Origin: Clostridiales bacterium
Lineage (GTDB): Bacteria > Bacillota > Clostridia > Oscillospirales > Oscillospiraceae
Direction of reading: 5' to 3'
NCBI GenBank assembly: GCA_021201515.1
Contig: JAJQET010000125.1
Span: 1-7,835, forward strand
DNA length: 7,835 bases
Of this stretch, positions 1 to 5,861 are shown in pieces. A program made the translations under genes and the position numbers. Each line of letters starts with the position of its first letter. The stretch's first letter is position 1. Below the pieces are notes generated by a model. The model was not told where the DNA came from, searched no databases, and saw only the letters and a program-made list of their open reading frames with translations.

Positions 1-700
1 CCATCACATCGGCCACTGTGCCGATGGCCGCCAGGTCGGCGTAGGCCCGGAACAGGTCCTGCTGCCGCTCCCGGCCGCCCAGGGCCAGCACCAGCTTCAG
101 CGCCACCCCCACCCCGGCCAGCTCCTTGTTGGGATAGGGACACATGGGCTGATGGGGGTTCACCACCGCGCAGCAGCGGGGCAGCCGTGGCAGACATTCG
201 TGGTGGTCAGTGATCACCAGATCCATCCCCAGCTGGGCGGCATAGGCCGCTTCATTCAGGTTGGTGATGCCGCAGTCCACCGTCACGATCAGGGATACCC
301 CCTGGGCCTTCAGCCCCTCCAGGGCGGCTTTGTTCAGCGAATAGCCCTCCTTCAGCCGGTTGGGCACATAGGGCAGCACCTGGCCGCCCTCGCTCCGCAG
401 GTAGGCGGTCAGCAGGCAGGTGGAGGTGATGCCGTCCACATCGTAGTCGCCATAAACGCAGATTTTCTCCTTCCGGGCCAGCCCCTGCCGGATGCGGGCC
501 ACTGCGCCCGACATCCCCCGCATCAGCATGGGGTCGTGGAGGAGGCCCTCGTCCCTGCGCAGGAACTGGCGCACCTCCTCCTCCGTCTCATATCCGCGGC
601 CTGCCAGCACCAGGGCCGCCAGGGGCGACACCCCAATGCGCTGGAACCGCGCCGCCAGCGCCCCATCCGGCTGGCTCAACTTCCAACTTTGAAACTTCAT
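1..700 (-). CDS. recJ: Single-stranded-DNA-specific exonuclease RecJ, N-terminal part (cut at left edge)
   Basis: RecJ degrades single-stranded DNA 5' to 3' in recombinational repair, mismatch repair and replication-fork processing. The visible 233 residues carry the DHH phosphoesterase motifs in order: YGDYDVDG at residues 83-90 with metal-binding aspartates D85, D87 and D89; VDCGI at 141-145; DHHE at 165-168; and GTVADVM at 227-233, where the frame leaves the window. The start at 700 follows an AGAGGA ribosome site (710-715) with a 9-base gap and opens with MKFQSWKLSQPD, a normal RecJ N-terminus. No stop interrupts the frame, so the gene looks intact as far as seen; the full protein would need several hundred more residues (DHHA1 and OB domains). 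The spaced DHH motifs with the RecJ-type N-terminal extension separate it from the shorter NrnA/GdpP-type DHH proteins. Confidence 0.95.
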   Translation of the reverse strand, partial: MKFQSWKLSQPDGALAARFQRIGVSPLAALVLAGRGYETEEEVRQFLRRDEGLLHDPMLMRGMSGAVARIRQGLARKEKICVYGDYDVDGITSTCLLTAYLRSEGGQVLPYVPNRLKEGYSLNKAALEGLKAQGVSLIVTVDCGITNLNEAAYAAQLGMDLVITDHHECLPRLPRCCAVVNPHQPMCPYPNKELAGVGVALKLVLALGGRERQQDLFRAYADLAAIGTVADVM

Positions 701-767
701 TAAAACAAATCCTCTGTCGGGCGGATGACCTCACGACCCCCGGCGGTAAAAAGTTTGCATTTCCCAT

Positions 768-796
768 ATTATAGCAAAGCTTTTGTCCAATAGCAA
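768..796 (-). promoter_or_regulatory. Predicted sigma-70-type promoter of recJ
   Basis: Read on the minus strand there is a perfect TATAAT -10 box (768-773) and a TTGCTA -35 box (791-796, 4 of 6 consensus) with a 17-bp spacer. It lies about 60 bp upstream of the recJ ribosome site, so the predicted leader is about 60 bases. Confidence 0.7.
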
Positions 797-961
797 CGGC
801 CTGCGCCGGGATTTTGGGATTTTTCTTTTCCCTGGGGCGGGAGCCTCTCTCCTTAGGCAAGGAGGGATGGAGAAAACAGGCTTTTACCCTTCCGGCGGGG
901 CTGGTTTCCTTAAATAAGGATACTGGAAAAAATAGAGCGTTTGCCCTTGCCAGGGCATGGC

Positions 962-991
962 CTACTTTTCTTGCTCCGCCAAGAAAAGTAG
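962..991. repeat. Perfect 12-bp inverted repeat, 6-base loop
   Basis: CTACTTTTCTTG (962-973) pairs perfectly with CAAGAAAAGTAG (980-991) around CTCCGC. No T-run follows on either side at terminator distance, so it is not a plain intrinsic terminator. Confidence 0.75.
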
Positions 992-1007
992 CAAAAGAAG
1001 GCGGCTC

Positions 1008-1038
1008 AGGGGGGAGCTTCGGGGCCTCGCTCCCCCCT
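1008..1038. repeat. Perfect 10-bp GC-rich inverted repeat
   Basis: AGGGGGGAGC (1008-1017) pairs with GCTCCCCCCT (1029-1038) around an 11-base loop. It lies 16 bases from the previous stem, and neither strand shows the T-run expected of a terminator. Confidence 0.7.
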
Positions 1039-1166
1039 AAGAACCCCTCTCCTATAACCTTGTGGCTTTGCGCTGTCCAGCCTATCAGTGGCCTATCCCG
1101 TCAGAGACGAAGTAACTTGATCACTGATGAGACTGCCGCCGATGGCGGCTGGCTACGATTGCCGCC

Positions 1167-1196
1167 CGTTCTGCCCTGCCGGAGGCGGGCGGAACG
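1167..1196. repeat. Extended inverted repeat with nested stem
   Basis: CGTTCTGCCC (1167-1176) pairs with GGGCGGAACG (1187-1196), with one G-U pair. It encloses a bulged T and a GCC/GGC mini-stem with a GGA loop, and so folds almost completely as RNA. Confidence 0.65.
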
Positions 1197-1314
1197 TGGC
1201 GTCAATTTTGTTGTCCTTTGGTCGTGGACATCTGACTGTACAGAAGTGTTGCCCTCCTTCTCTCAAGAAAGCAATCCCCTCACGTTGCCGCCATTTTCTG
1301 TTGAAGTATCCCAC

Positions 1315-1344
1315 AGTATAGCACAGGAGGAAAGGGGCTGTCAA
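1315..1344 (-). promoter_or_regulatory. Strong predicted sigma-70-type promoter reading into non-coding DNA
   Basis: On the minus strand a perfect TTGACA -35 box (1339-1344) and a TATACT -10 box (1315-1320) are separated by 18 bp, with an extended -10 TGC directly before the -10. The predicted start is near 1308. No gene with a ribosome site follows; the transcript would run through the hairpin-rich region towards recJ. It may drive a non-coding RNA or add a long leader to recJ. Confidence 0.6.
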
Positions 1345-1376
1345 ATCAGTCCTTATAACTGAAATCCGAAAGAAAG

Positions 1377-1409
1377 CGCCGTCCCACCGGCTTTGCCGGT
1401 GGGACGGCG
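1377..1409 (-). terminator. Intrinsic terminator of the MATE gene
   Basis: A perfect 15-bp stem, CGCCGTCCCACCGGC (1377-1391) with its complement (1395-1409) around a 3-base loop, lies 25 bases beyond the MATE stop codon. On the minus strand it is followed by the pyrimidine-rich CTTTCTTTCGGATTT. This is a weak but usable T-rich tail. Confidence 0.75.
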
Positions 1410-1434
1410 TCAGATTGTCTATTGGGTGGCGGAG

Positions 1435-2799
1435 TCAGTCCGCCTTCGTTTTGTCCGGCAGCGGGTCCACTTTCCGGCGTATCTCCCGGCGGACGCTGAC
1501 GGCGCTGTACACCATCGCCGCCAGTTCGGCGATCCACATGGCGTACCAGGTATAGGAAATGCCAAACCACAGCGTAAACAGGTAAACCAGCGGCACCAGC
1601 AGCACCAGCTGACGCAGGGCCCCGCCCACCATGTTGATGACCCCGTTGCCCAGGCCGGAGGCGAAGTAGCCGCACAGCATGGTCACGGCGGCGCAGACGA
1701 AGGTCACGGCGATAATGCGCAGGGCCGGAACGCCAATGGCCAGCATCTCCTCACTGGCGGAGAACAGGCCCAGCAGTTGCCGGGGCAGCAACAGGAAAAT
1801 CACCGTGGCGGCCAGGGAGAAGATCACGCCTGCCGGGATGATGATGTTCCACACCTCCCGGATACGGCCCCCATCCTTTGCGCCGTAGTTGTAGCCCACG
1901 ATGGGAATGACCGCCTGGCCCAGGCCGTTCAGCGGCATCATCAGGAAGCTCTGCAGCTTGTAGTACACCCCGAAGAAGGCCACCGCCGTGGAGGAGACGG
2001 ACATCAGCGTAGCGTTGATGGCGAAGGTCATGACGCTGCCGATGGCCTGCATCACCATGGTGGGCAGACCCACCCGGTAGATGTCGGCCACGTCCTGCCA
2101 CTCCCAGCGGTACCCCTTCCAATGGACGTGGATGGTGGGGTTTTTCCAGCGGTTCAGAATCAGGGCCGAGGCCGCGCCCATGCACTGGCCGATGACGGTA
2201 GCAATGGCCGCCCCCCGGATGCCCATGGCGGGGCAGCCCAGCAGACCGAAAATCATGATGGGGTCCAGGATGATGTTGGTGCCGGCGCTGATGATCAGGG
2301 TGACCATGCTGAGCATGGTGTCCCCCACCGCCTGCAGGAGCCGCTGGCCGTACATATGCAGGAACATCCCGTGGCAGAACACCACGCAGACCCCCATATA
2401 CTCCTTACAAAGCTCCTGCAACTCCGGGTCGCTGGTCATGGCCGCCGCAATGGGGTCAGAGAAGAAAACGCCCACCACCGTAAAGAGAGACGCCGTCACC
2501 AGCATCAGGATGATACCGGTGGTGGCGACCCGGCAGGCCTCCTCCGGCTTTCCCTTGCCCAGCTTCTGGGAGAGCAGGGCGTTCAGGCCCACGCTGGTGC
2601 CCACAGACGCCGCCACCATCAGGAATTGGACGGCGTACACCAGTGAGGTGGCGGTCAGGGCGTTTTCGCTGAGTCGGGCCACGAAAATGCCGTCCACAAT
2701 GTTGTACAGCGATTGAATCAGCAGCGACAGCATCAGCGGCACCGACATCTCCAGCAGCAGCTTTCTCATCGGCATGGTTGCCATTTTGTTTTGTTCCAT
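1435..2799 (-). CDS. MATE-family multidrug/toxic compound exporter
   Basis: This 454-residue inner-membrane transporter should export small, often cationic or aromatic compounds in exchange for Na+ or H+. Its length and about 12 hydrophobic segments fit the MATE fold. The first segment has the family-type stretch LYNIVDGIFVARL (31-43). LDPIMIFGLLG (178-188) followed by GIRGAAIAT (193-201) closes the first half, and NGLGQAVIPIVGYNYGAKD (291-309) is the typical repeat-two signature. The short basic C-terminus (RREIRRK) is probably cytoplasmic. The start at 2799 follows GGAGG (2806-2810) with a 6-base gap. The gene is a single unit, divergent from the LysR gene, with its own terminator at 1377-1409. 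Its promoter closely resembles that of the hydrolase-esterase operon, suggesting common control and that the exported compound is a substrate or product of those enzymes. The exact MATE subfamily (MepA/DinF-like) and cargo are not decided by the sequence. Confidence 0.93.
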   Translation of the reverse strand: MEQNKMATMPMRKLLLEMSVPLMLSLLIQSLYNIVDGIFVARLSENALTATSLVYAVQFLMVAASVGTSVGLNALLSQKLGKGKPEEACRVATTGIILMLVTASLFTVVGVFFSDPIAAAMTSDPELQELCKEYMGVCVVFCHGMFLHMYGQRLLQAVGDTMLSMVTLIISAGTNIILDPIMIFGLLGCPAMGIRGAAIATVIGQCMGAASALILNRWKNPTIHVHWKGYRWEWQDVADIYRVGLPTMVMQAIGSVMTFAINATLMSVSSTAVAFFGVYYKLQSFLMMPLNGLGQAVIPIVGYNYGAKDGGRIREVWNIIIPAGVIFSLAATVIFLLLPRQLLGLFSASEEMLAIGVPALRIIAVTFVCAAVTMLCGYFASGLGNGVINMVGGALRQLVLLVPLVYLFTLWFGISYTWYAMWIAELAAMVYSAVSVRREIRRKVDPLPDKTKAD

Positions 2800-2843
2800 A
2801 AAAATCCTCCAATCGACAAGGTGCCTTGTTATTCATCACTTTT

Positions 2844-2873
2844 ATCATACCCATTCTGACACGGGAAGTCCAA
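2844..2873 (-). promoter_or_regulatory. Predicted promoter of the MATE gene
   Basis: On the minus strand a TATGAT -10 box (2844-2849) and a TTGGAC -35 box (2868-2873, only 3 of 6 consensus) have an 18-bp spacer. The predicted start is near 2837, giving a leader of about 38 bases. The poor -35 box suits an activator-dependent promoter. The 15-bp block 2866-2880 containing the -35 box is repeated exactly at 5834-5848. Confidence 0.75.
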
Positions 2874-2893
2874 CACGAAAGGCGACCGGTGGT

Positions 2894-2909
2894 ACAGGAT
2901 TTTTCCTGT
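2894..2909. promoter_or_regulatory. Palindromic operator, probable LysR-regulator binding site (copy 1)
   Basis: ACAGGA-TTTT-TCCTGT is a perfect dyad of two 6-bp arms. Its centre is about 64.5 bp upstream of the predicted MATE start, where LysR-type regulators usually bind. Its last base is also the first base of the LysR -35 box, so binding could repress the regulator's own gene. The same arms recur at 5862-5877. Confidence 0.75.
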
Positions 2910-2936
2910 TGCAAAGCCCCTTTCTTGTGCTATAAT
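2909..2936 (+). promoter_or_regulatory. Predicted promoter of the LysR regulator gene
   Basis: A perfect TATAAT -10 box (2931-2936), preceded by the extended -10 TGC, and a TTGCAA -35 box (2909-2914) are spaced 16 bp apart. An ATG at 2935 lies inside the -10 box and therefore cannot be the translation start. Confidence 0.75.
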
Positions 2937-2982
2937 GGGGGTAAGCAATCAGCCCCAGGGCAAAGTGCGGAAGGAGGACGCT

Positions 2983-3900
2983 ATGAACTTTCAGAATATC
3001 GAATACTTTCTCGCGGTGGTGGAATACCGGAACTTCACCAGGGCCGCTCAGAGCCTGTACATCTCTCAGCAGTCCCTCAGTGAGAACATCCGGCGGTTAG
3101 AAGAAGAGATCGGCACCCCCCTGCTAAACCGGGGGCGCACTCTGACGCTGACCCCGGCGGGAGAGTGCTTCGTCAGCGGCGGGCGGAAAATCCTGAACAC
3201 CCAGGACAAAATGCTCCGGGAGATCGCCGCCGTCAGCAATACCTGCCGGAGCAAAATCGTGCTGGGGGTTCAGCCCTTCGATTTGCCCCCCTTCCTGCCG
3301 GAGGCCATCAGCCGGTTTACGAAGCAGTACCCGGAATATGAGGTCTCCGTGGCCCCGCCCCACTCCACCGAGGTGCCCGACCTGGCCTTTCAGGGGGGTG
3401 CGGTGGACAAGGGCCTGGAATCCATCCCTCTCATCACCGGCGACCCCTTCGCCGTGGTGGTGAACCGGGCCCTGGCCCGGCAGGTGTTCGGCGGGGAATG
3501 GGCGGCGGTGGAGGCCGCACTTCTGGAGGAAGGGCGGCTGGCCGCCCTCCAAAGGCTGCCCTTCCTGCTGCTGCACGAAAACAGGCGGCTCCACCCCACC
3601 CTGGAGGCGCTGTTCCAGGCGGCGGGGTTCGCCCCGGTGGAGGCCTTCAAATCGGAGGACGCCAGCCTGCTGGTGTCCCTGTGCAGTACAGGCACCGGCG
3701 CCTTCCTGGGGCCGGAGGACTACTGCAGGCGGCGGTTCGGCGCGCTGCTCCACCCGGAGGTGGGCGCGCTGCGGTGCTATCCCCTTCGGGATGTCCCGCC
3801 CATCGACCTCTCCGTCACCTACCCCAAGGGGAAGCACCTGAACCAGGCGGAGAAGCGGTTTGTGGACGTATTGCGCCAGGTGGTAACGGAAGAAACATAA
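2983..3900 (+). CDS. LysR-type transcriptional regulator
   Basis: This 305-residue cytoplasmic DNA-binding protein is the likely activator of both the MATE gene and the hydrolase-esterase operon. Residues 1-60 form the LysR winged helix-turn-helix (IEYFLAVVEYRNFTRAAQSL, then YISQQSLSENIRRLEEEIG and LLNRGRTLTLTPAG). A linker helix spans about 60-88, and an effector-binding domain runs from KIVLGVQ (91) to the end. The start at 2983 follows AAGGAGG (2971-2977) with a 5-base gap; an in-frame ATG at 2935 is excluded because it overlaps the promoter. The effector domain looks shortened: GGAVD (138-142) runs straight into KGLESIPLI, where related proteins usually have about ten more residues after the VD. 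The divergent layout with the palindrome at 2894-2909 is the classic LysR arrangement and implies autoregulation. The inducer is unknown; a phenolic compound is an inference from the target genes. Confidence 0.93.
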   Translation: MNFQNIEYFLAVVEYRNFTRAAQSLYISQQSLSENIRRLEEEIGTPLLNRGRTLTLTPAGECFVSGGRKILNTQDKMLREIAAVSNTCRSKIVLGVQPFDLPPFLPEAISRFTKQYPEYEVSVAPPHSTEVPDLAFQGGAVDKGLESIPLITGDPFAVVVNRALARQVFGGEWAAVEAALLEEGRLAALQRLPFLLLHENRRLHPTLEALFQAAGFAPVEAFKSEDASLLVSLCSTGTGAFLGPEDYCRRRFGALLHPEVGALRCYPLRDVPPIDLSVTYPKGKHLNQAEKRFVDVLRQVVTEET

Positions 3901-3951
3901 CAAAATCCCCCTGACAGCGGGTGTTTTCCCGCTGCCAGGGGGTCATTTTGT
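3900..3951. terminator. Bidirectional intrinsic terminator between convergent genes
   Basis: CCCCCTG-A-CAGCGGG (3907-3921) pairs with CCCGCTG-C-CAGGGGG (3928-3942), with one mismatch and a TGTTTT loop. It is flanked by ACAAAAT (3900-3906) and ATTTTGT (3945-3951), so each strand has a T-rich tail. It can end both the LysR transcript (plus) and the esterase transcript (minus). Confidence 0.88.
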
Positions 3952-3966
3952 CTTTTTGGGGAAGGT

Positions 3967-4854
3967 TCAGCCCTTCAACACCCTGTCCAGGAAATCCAGA
4001 CAGGTGTCCGCCACCCAGGGCTCATGATACCAGGGGTCGCCGTGGTGGAGCTTGCCCTCTACAACGTGCAGCTCCGCCCGCTCCGGCCCGGCCTGCTCCA
4101 CAATGGTGTGGTAGAACCGGACGGACTGCTCCACCGGCACCACTTCATCGGCGGAGCCGTGGAAGATGCACACCGGCGGCACATCCTTCGTCACATAGGT
4201 GCAGGGGCAGGCCAGCTTCACCAGCTCCGGAATCTCCGGCAGCGCCCGGCCCAGGAAGCGGGATTCCGGGGAGTCGGGCAAATCGTGGTCCGGCGTGCCC
4301 AGGCCGCTGACGCGGAAGGCCCTGTCCATCTCCAGGAAGCCGCCGCAGGGGCCGCACCAATCCACCACGGCCTGCACCGCGCTGCTGTAACCGGGGTTGC
4401 CCTGGGAGAGGTCCTCAAAGGCGGGGTTCCCCGCCGTGACCCCCACCATGGAGGCCAGCCAGCCGCCGGAGGAGGGGCCCCAGGTGGCGAACCGCTCCGG
4501 GTCCAGGCCGAACTTCTCCGCGTTGGCCCGGAGGTAGCGGACGGCGGCCTTGGCGTCGTACAGCTGGGCGGGGAAGAACGCCTCCCGGCTGCGGCGGTAC
4601 TGGATGCTGGCCACCGCGTAGCCCCGCTCCAGACCCCGGAGCATGGGCTCGGCGTTGTTCTCCCGCTGGTCGCCGTTGGCAAAGGCGCCGCCGTGGGTGT
4701 GGACGATGACAGGGTAGGGCTTATCACTGGGCTCGTTGGGAAGATACAGGTCCAGAATCTGCATGGGGGAATCGTCGCAGTAGTGCAAATCCAGGTATTT
4801 CCGCTGGATGCTGTCCAGCAGCGCCTGGCTCAACGGGTGAAATTTCTGTGGCAT
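3967..4854 (-). CDS. Alpha/beta hydrolase, BD-FAE (feruloyl-esterase-like) type
   Basis: This 295-residue serine hydrolase has no signal peptide, so it probably acts in the cytoplasm on small carboxylic esters. Visible elements are the oxyanion-hole HGGAF (54-58), the nucleophile elbow WGPSSGG (125-131) with Ser128 as nucleophile, the acidic residue Asp236 in FHGSADEVVP, and His270 or His271 in KLHHGDP as the catalytic histidine. The triad is therefore complete, and length and order fit the BD-FAE/esterase-lipase group (hormone-sensitive-lipase-like). The start at 4854 follows AAGGAG (4864-4869) with a 9-base gap. It begins 24 bases after the stop of the phloretin/DAPG-hydrolase-like gene, so the two are almost surely one operon under the promoter at 5812-5841. 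Within this set, an aromatic or phenolic ester is a reasonable substrate guess. The family is broad, and carbohydrate acetyl esterase or peptidase activity cannot be excluded. Confidence 0.88.
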   Translation of the reverse strand: MPQKFHPLSQALLDSIQRKYLDLHYCDDSPMQILDLYLPNEPSDKPYPVIVHTHGGAFANGDQRENNAEPMLRGLERGYAVASIQYRRSREAFFPAQLYDAKAAVRYLRANAEKFGLDPERFATWGPSSGGWLASMVGVTAGNPAFEDLSQGNPGYSSAVQAVVDWCGPCGGFLEMDRAFRVSGLGTPDHDLPDSPESRFLGRALPEIPELVKLACPCTYVTKDVPPVCIFHGSADEVVPVEQSVRFYHTIVEQAGPERAELHVVEGKLHHGDPWYHEPWVADTCLDFLDRVLKG

Positions 4855-4878
4855 ACGTTTTGTCTCCTTCCTGATGAA

Positions 4879-5715
4879 TCAGTCCGCATTGTTGGGCTTG
4901 TTGTGGTAGGTATCATACAGGTCATCAATATAATCGCCCAGATGCTGCCACTCCAGCAGGGTATGATAGGCCACCTTCCGGAGATAGGCTTCATCACAGG
5001 GGGTCTTTTCGATGCGCTCGATCTTGCCGTCCTTGCCGGGACGCCAGCCGATCCACTCGCAGCTCCGGCGCTCAAAGCCGCCGTCGGGGCAGGGCCGGAT
5101 TTGGCCCAGGGTCAGGTGGGCCCCTTCAAAGTCGAAGGACTCCCAGTCGCTGGTCAGGGGGCAGGCGATGCCGGAGGCTTCAATCTCGTCGATCTTCTCC
5201 TGGGTCAGGCCGTACTCCCGCAGGTCGTAGGTGTGGCGAAGGGTGTCATACTTCCGGTCGCCCTCTCCCATGTCCAGGCTCTCGGTGGTAAAGACGCCCT
5301 CGCTCTTGTCCCTCCAGTTGACGAAGTAGTGGTTCCAGTGGTCGGCAGGGTTCCAGATCTTATAGCGCAGGTTGCCGGTGCCCTCCGGCTGGCTCTTGCA
5401 GTGGAAGTTCAGCCAGTTCAGGTACCAGAACACCTTCTTCACGTCCAGGTCCTTGGGGAACTTCATGTAGGTGGCGATGTAGCCGCTGCCGTCGGCGAAC
5501 ATACAGTAGGCGTTCTCATGGGCCAGGTACTGGCCCTTGGGCTGGAGCCAGTCCAGGAAGTTTTCCGGCTGGATGGCCTCGGAGGGGTCGATGGGGTCGC
5601 CGAAGATCACGTCCCTGACCTCCTGGGGCAGGTCGCGGACGGGGTAGCCGTAGTAGAAGCGGGCCAGAGGCATCTGCTGCTCGGCCAGGGACAGCTGGGG
5701 GAGTTTGTTATACAT
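4879..5715 (-). CDS. DAPG/phloretin hydrolase family protein (PhlG-like zinc C-C hydrolase)
   Basis: Known members cleave the carbon-carbon bond between an acyl group and a phloroglucinol ring: PhlG turns 2,4-diacetylphloroglucinol into the monoacetyl form, and Phy of Eubacterium ramulus splits phloretin. This 278-residue protein shows the family pattern: DPIDPSEAIQPEN (40-52), ENAYCMFADGSGYIA (67-81), WYLNWLNFH (97-105), LRYKIWNPADH (116-126) and a C-terminal HTLLE (251-255). The His251/Glu255 pair has the H-x3-E spacing of two PhlG zinc ligands. His126 and a glutamate near 145-151 are candidates for the other two. Length is normal and no signal peptide is seen. I chose the start at 5715 because AAGGA (5727-5731) precedes it by 11 bases; ATGs at 5727 and 5778 lack a ribosome site, and an in-frame ATG at 5949 lies upstream of the promoter. 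It is the first gene of an operon with the esterase. The real substrate is not known. Confidence 0.82.
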   Translation of the reverse strand: MYNKLPQLSLAEQQMPLARFYYGYPVRDLPQEVRDVIFGDPIDPSEAIQPENFLDWLQPKGQYLAHENAYCMFADGSGYIATYMKFPKDLDVKKVFWYLNWLNFHCKSQPEGTGNLRYKIWNPADHWNHYFVNWRDKSEGVFTTESLDMGEGDRKYDTLRHTYDLREYGLTQEKIDEIEASGIACPLTSDWESFDFEGAHLTLGQIRPCPDGGFERRSCEWIGWRPGKDGKIERIEKTPCDEAYLRKVAYHTLLEWQHLGDYIDDLYDTYHNKPNNAD

Positions 5716-5730
5716 ATAACAGTACATCCT

Positions 5731-5740
5731 TTTCGTGTTG
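5731..5740 (+). repeat. Inverted third copy of the promoter-block core
   Basis: TTTCGTGTTG here is the exact reverse complement of CAACACGAAA at 2871-2880 and 5839-5848. It lies in the predicted leader and overlaps the ribosome site of the hydrolase gene. It may be a secondary regulator site or chance. Confidence 0.4.
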
Positions 5741-5741
5741 T

Positions 5742-5764
5742 CCGGGGCGGTGGGGACGCCCCGG
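5742..5764 (-). promoter_or_regulatory. Leader hairpin upstream of the hydrolase gene
   Basis: CCGGGGCG (5742-5749) and CGCCCCGG (5757-5764) form a perfect 8-bp GC stem with a 7-base loop, inside the predicted 5' leader and about 10 bases from the ribosome site. It lacks a T-run, so it is more likely an mRNA-stabilising or translation-affecting structure than a terminator. Confidence 0.5.
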
Positions 5765-5811
5765 CGTTCCGTGTGCATTTGTACAGCGTGTCCGCTGCTT
5801 TGGCTGTCTTT

Positions 5812-5841
5812 ATCATAAACCGAAACGGTTCGCAAGTCCAA
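5812..5841 (-). promoter_or_regulatory. Predicted promoter of the hydrolase-esterase operon
   Basis: On the minus strand a TATGAT -10 box (5812-5817) and a TTGGAC -35 box (5836-5841) have an 18-bp spacer, the same boxes and spacing as the MATE promoter. The predicted start is near 5805, leaving a leader of about 90 bases. The spacer also contains the dyad AACCG-AAA-CGGTT (5818-5830), which the MATE promoter lacks. Confidence 0.75.
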
Positions 5842-5861
5842 CACGAAACGTCCTACAATAT

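Larger units (their letters stand above)
797..1376. other. Long intergenic region without a protein gene, dense in inverted repeats
   Basis: No open frame here has both a plausible start and a ribosome site. The stretch holds several perfect or near-perfect inverted repeats, listed separately where notable: CTCCTT/AAGGAG (849-864), TCCTTA/TAAGGA (907-920), GCCCT/AGGGC (943-956), a 12-bp stem (962-991), a 10-bp stem (1008-1038), GCCGCC/GGCGGC (1135-1149) and a branched-looking stem (1167-1196). A strong promoter at its right side fires leftward into it. The region could be a structured RNA gene, an interspersed repeat, or the remains of a mobile element. No transposase or direct terminal repeats were seen. 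Confidence 0.6.

Noticed and set aside
152..703. Plus-strand open frame opposite recJ
   Set aside because: It is antisense to unmistakable RecJ motifs; the His/Gln-rich product is typical of a shadow in GC-rich DNA.
1153..1344. Minus-strand frame of 63 codons under the orphan promoter
   Set aside because: Its first codon (TTG) is part of the -35 box itself, so it cannot be translated from that promoter.
814..1362. Open frame of 182 codons on the plus strand in the intergenic region
   Set aside because: It begins with TTG and no ribosome site, crosses several hairpins, and its product is low-complexity with no recognisable domain.
1393..2646. 417-codon plus-strand open frame
   Set aside because: It is antisense to the MATE gene, rich in His, Gln and Asp without a domain, and has no ribosome site.
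2935..2982. N-terminal extension of the LysR protein from the ATG at 2935
   Set aside because: That ATG is inside the predicted -10 box, and the standard LysR N-terminus starts at 2983 behind AAGGAGG.
3124..3903. 259-codon minus-strand open frame opposite the LysR gene
   Set aside because: Shadow of the LysR coding frame; the product has no recognisable fold or start signal.
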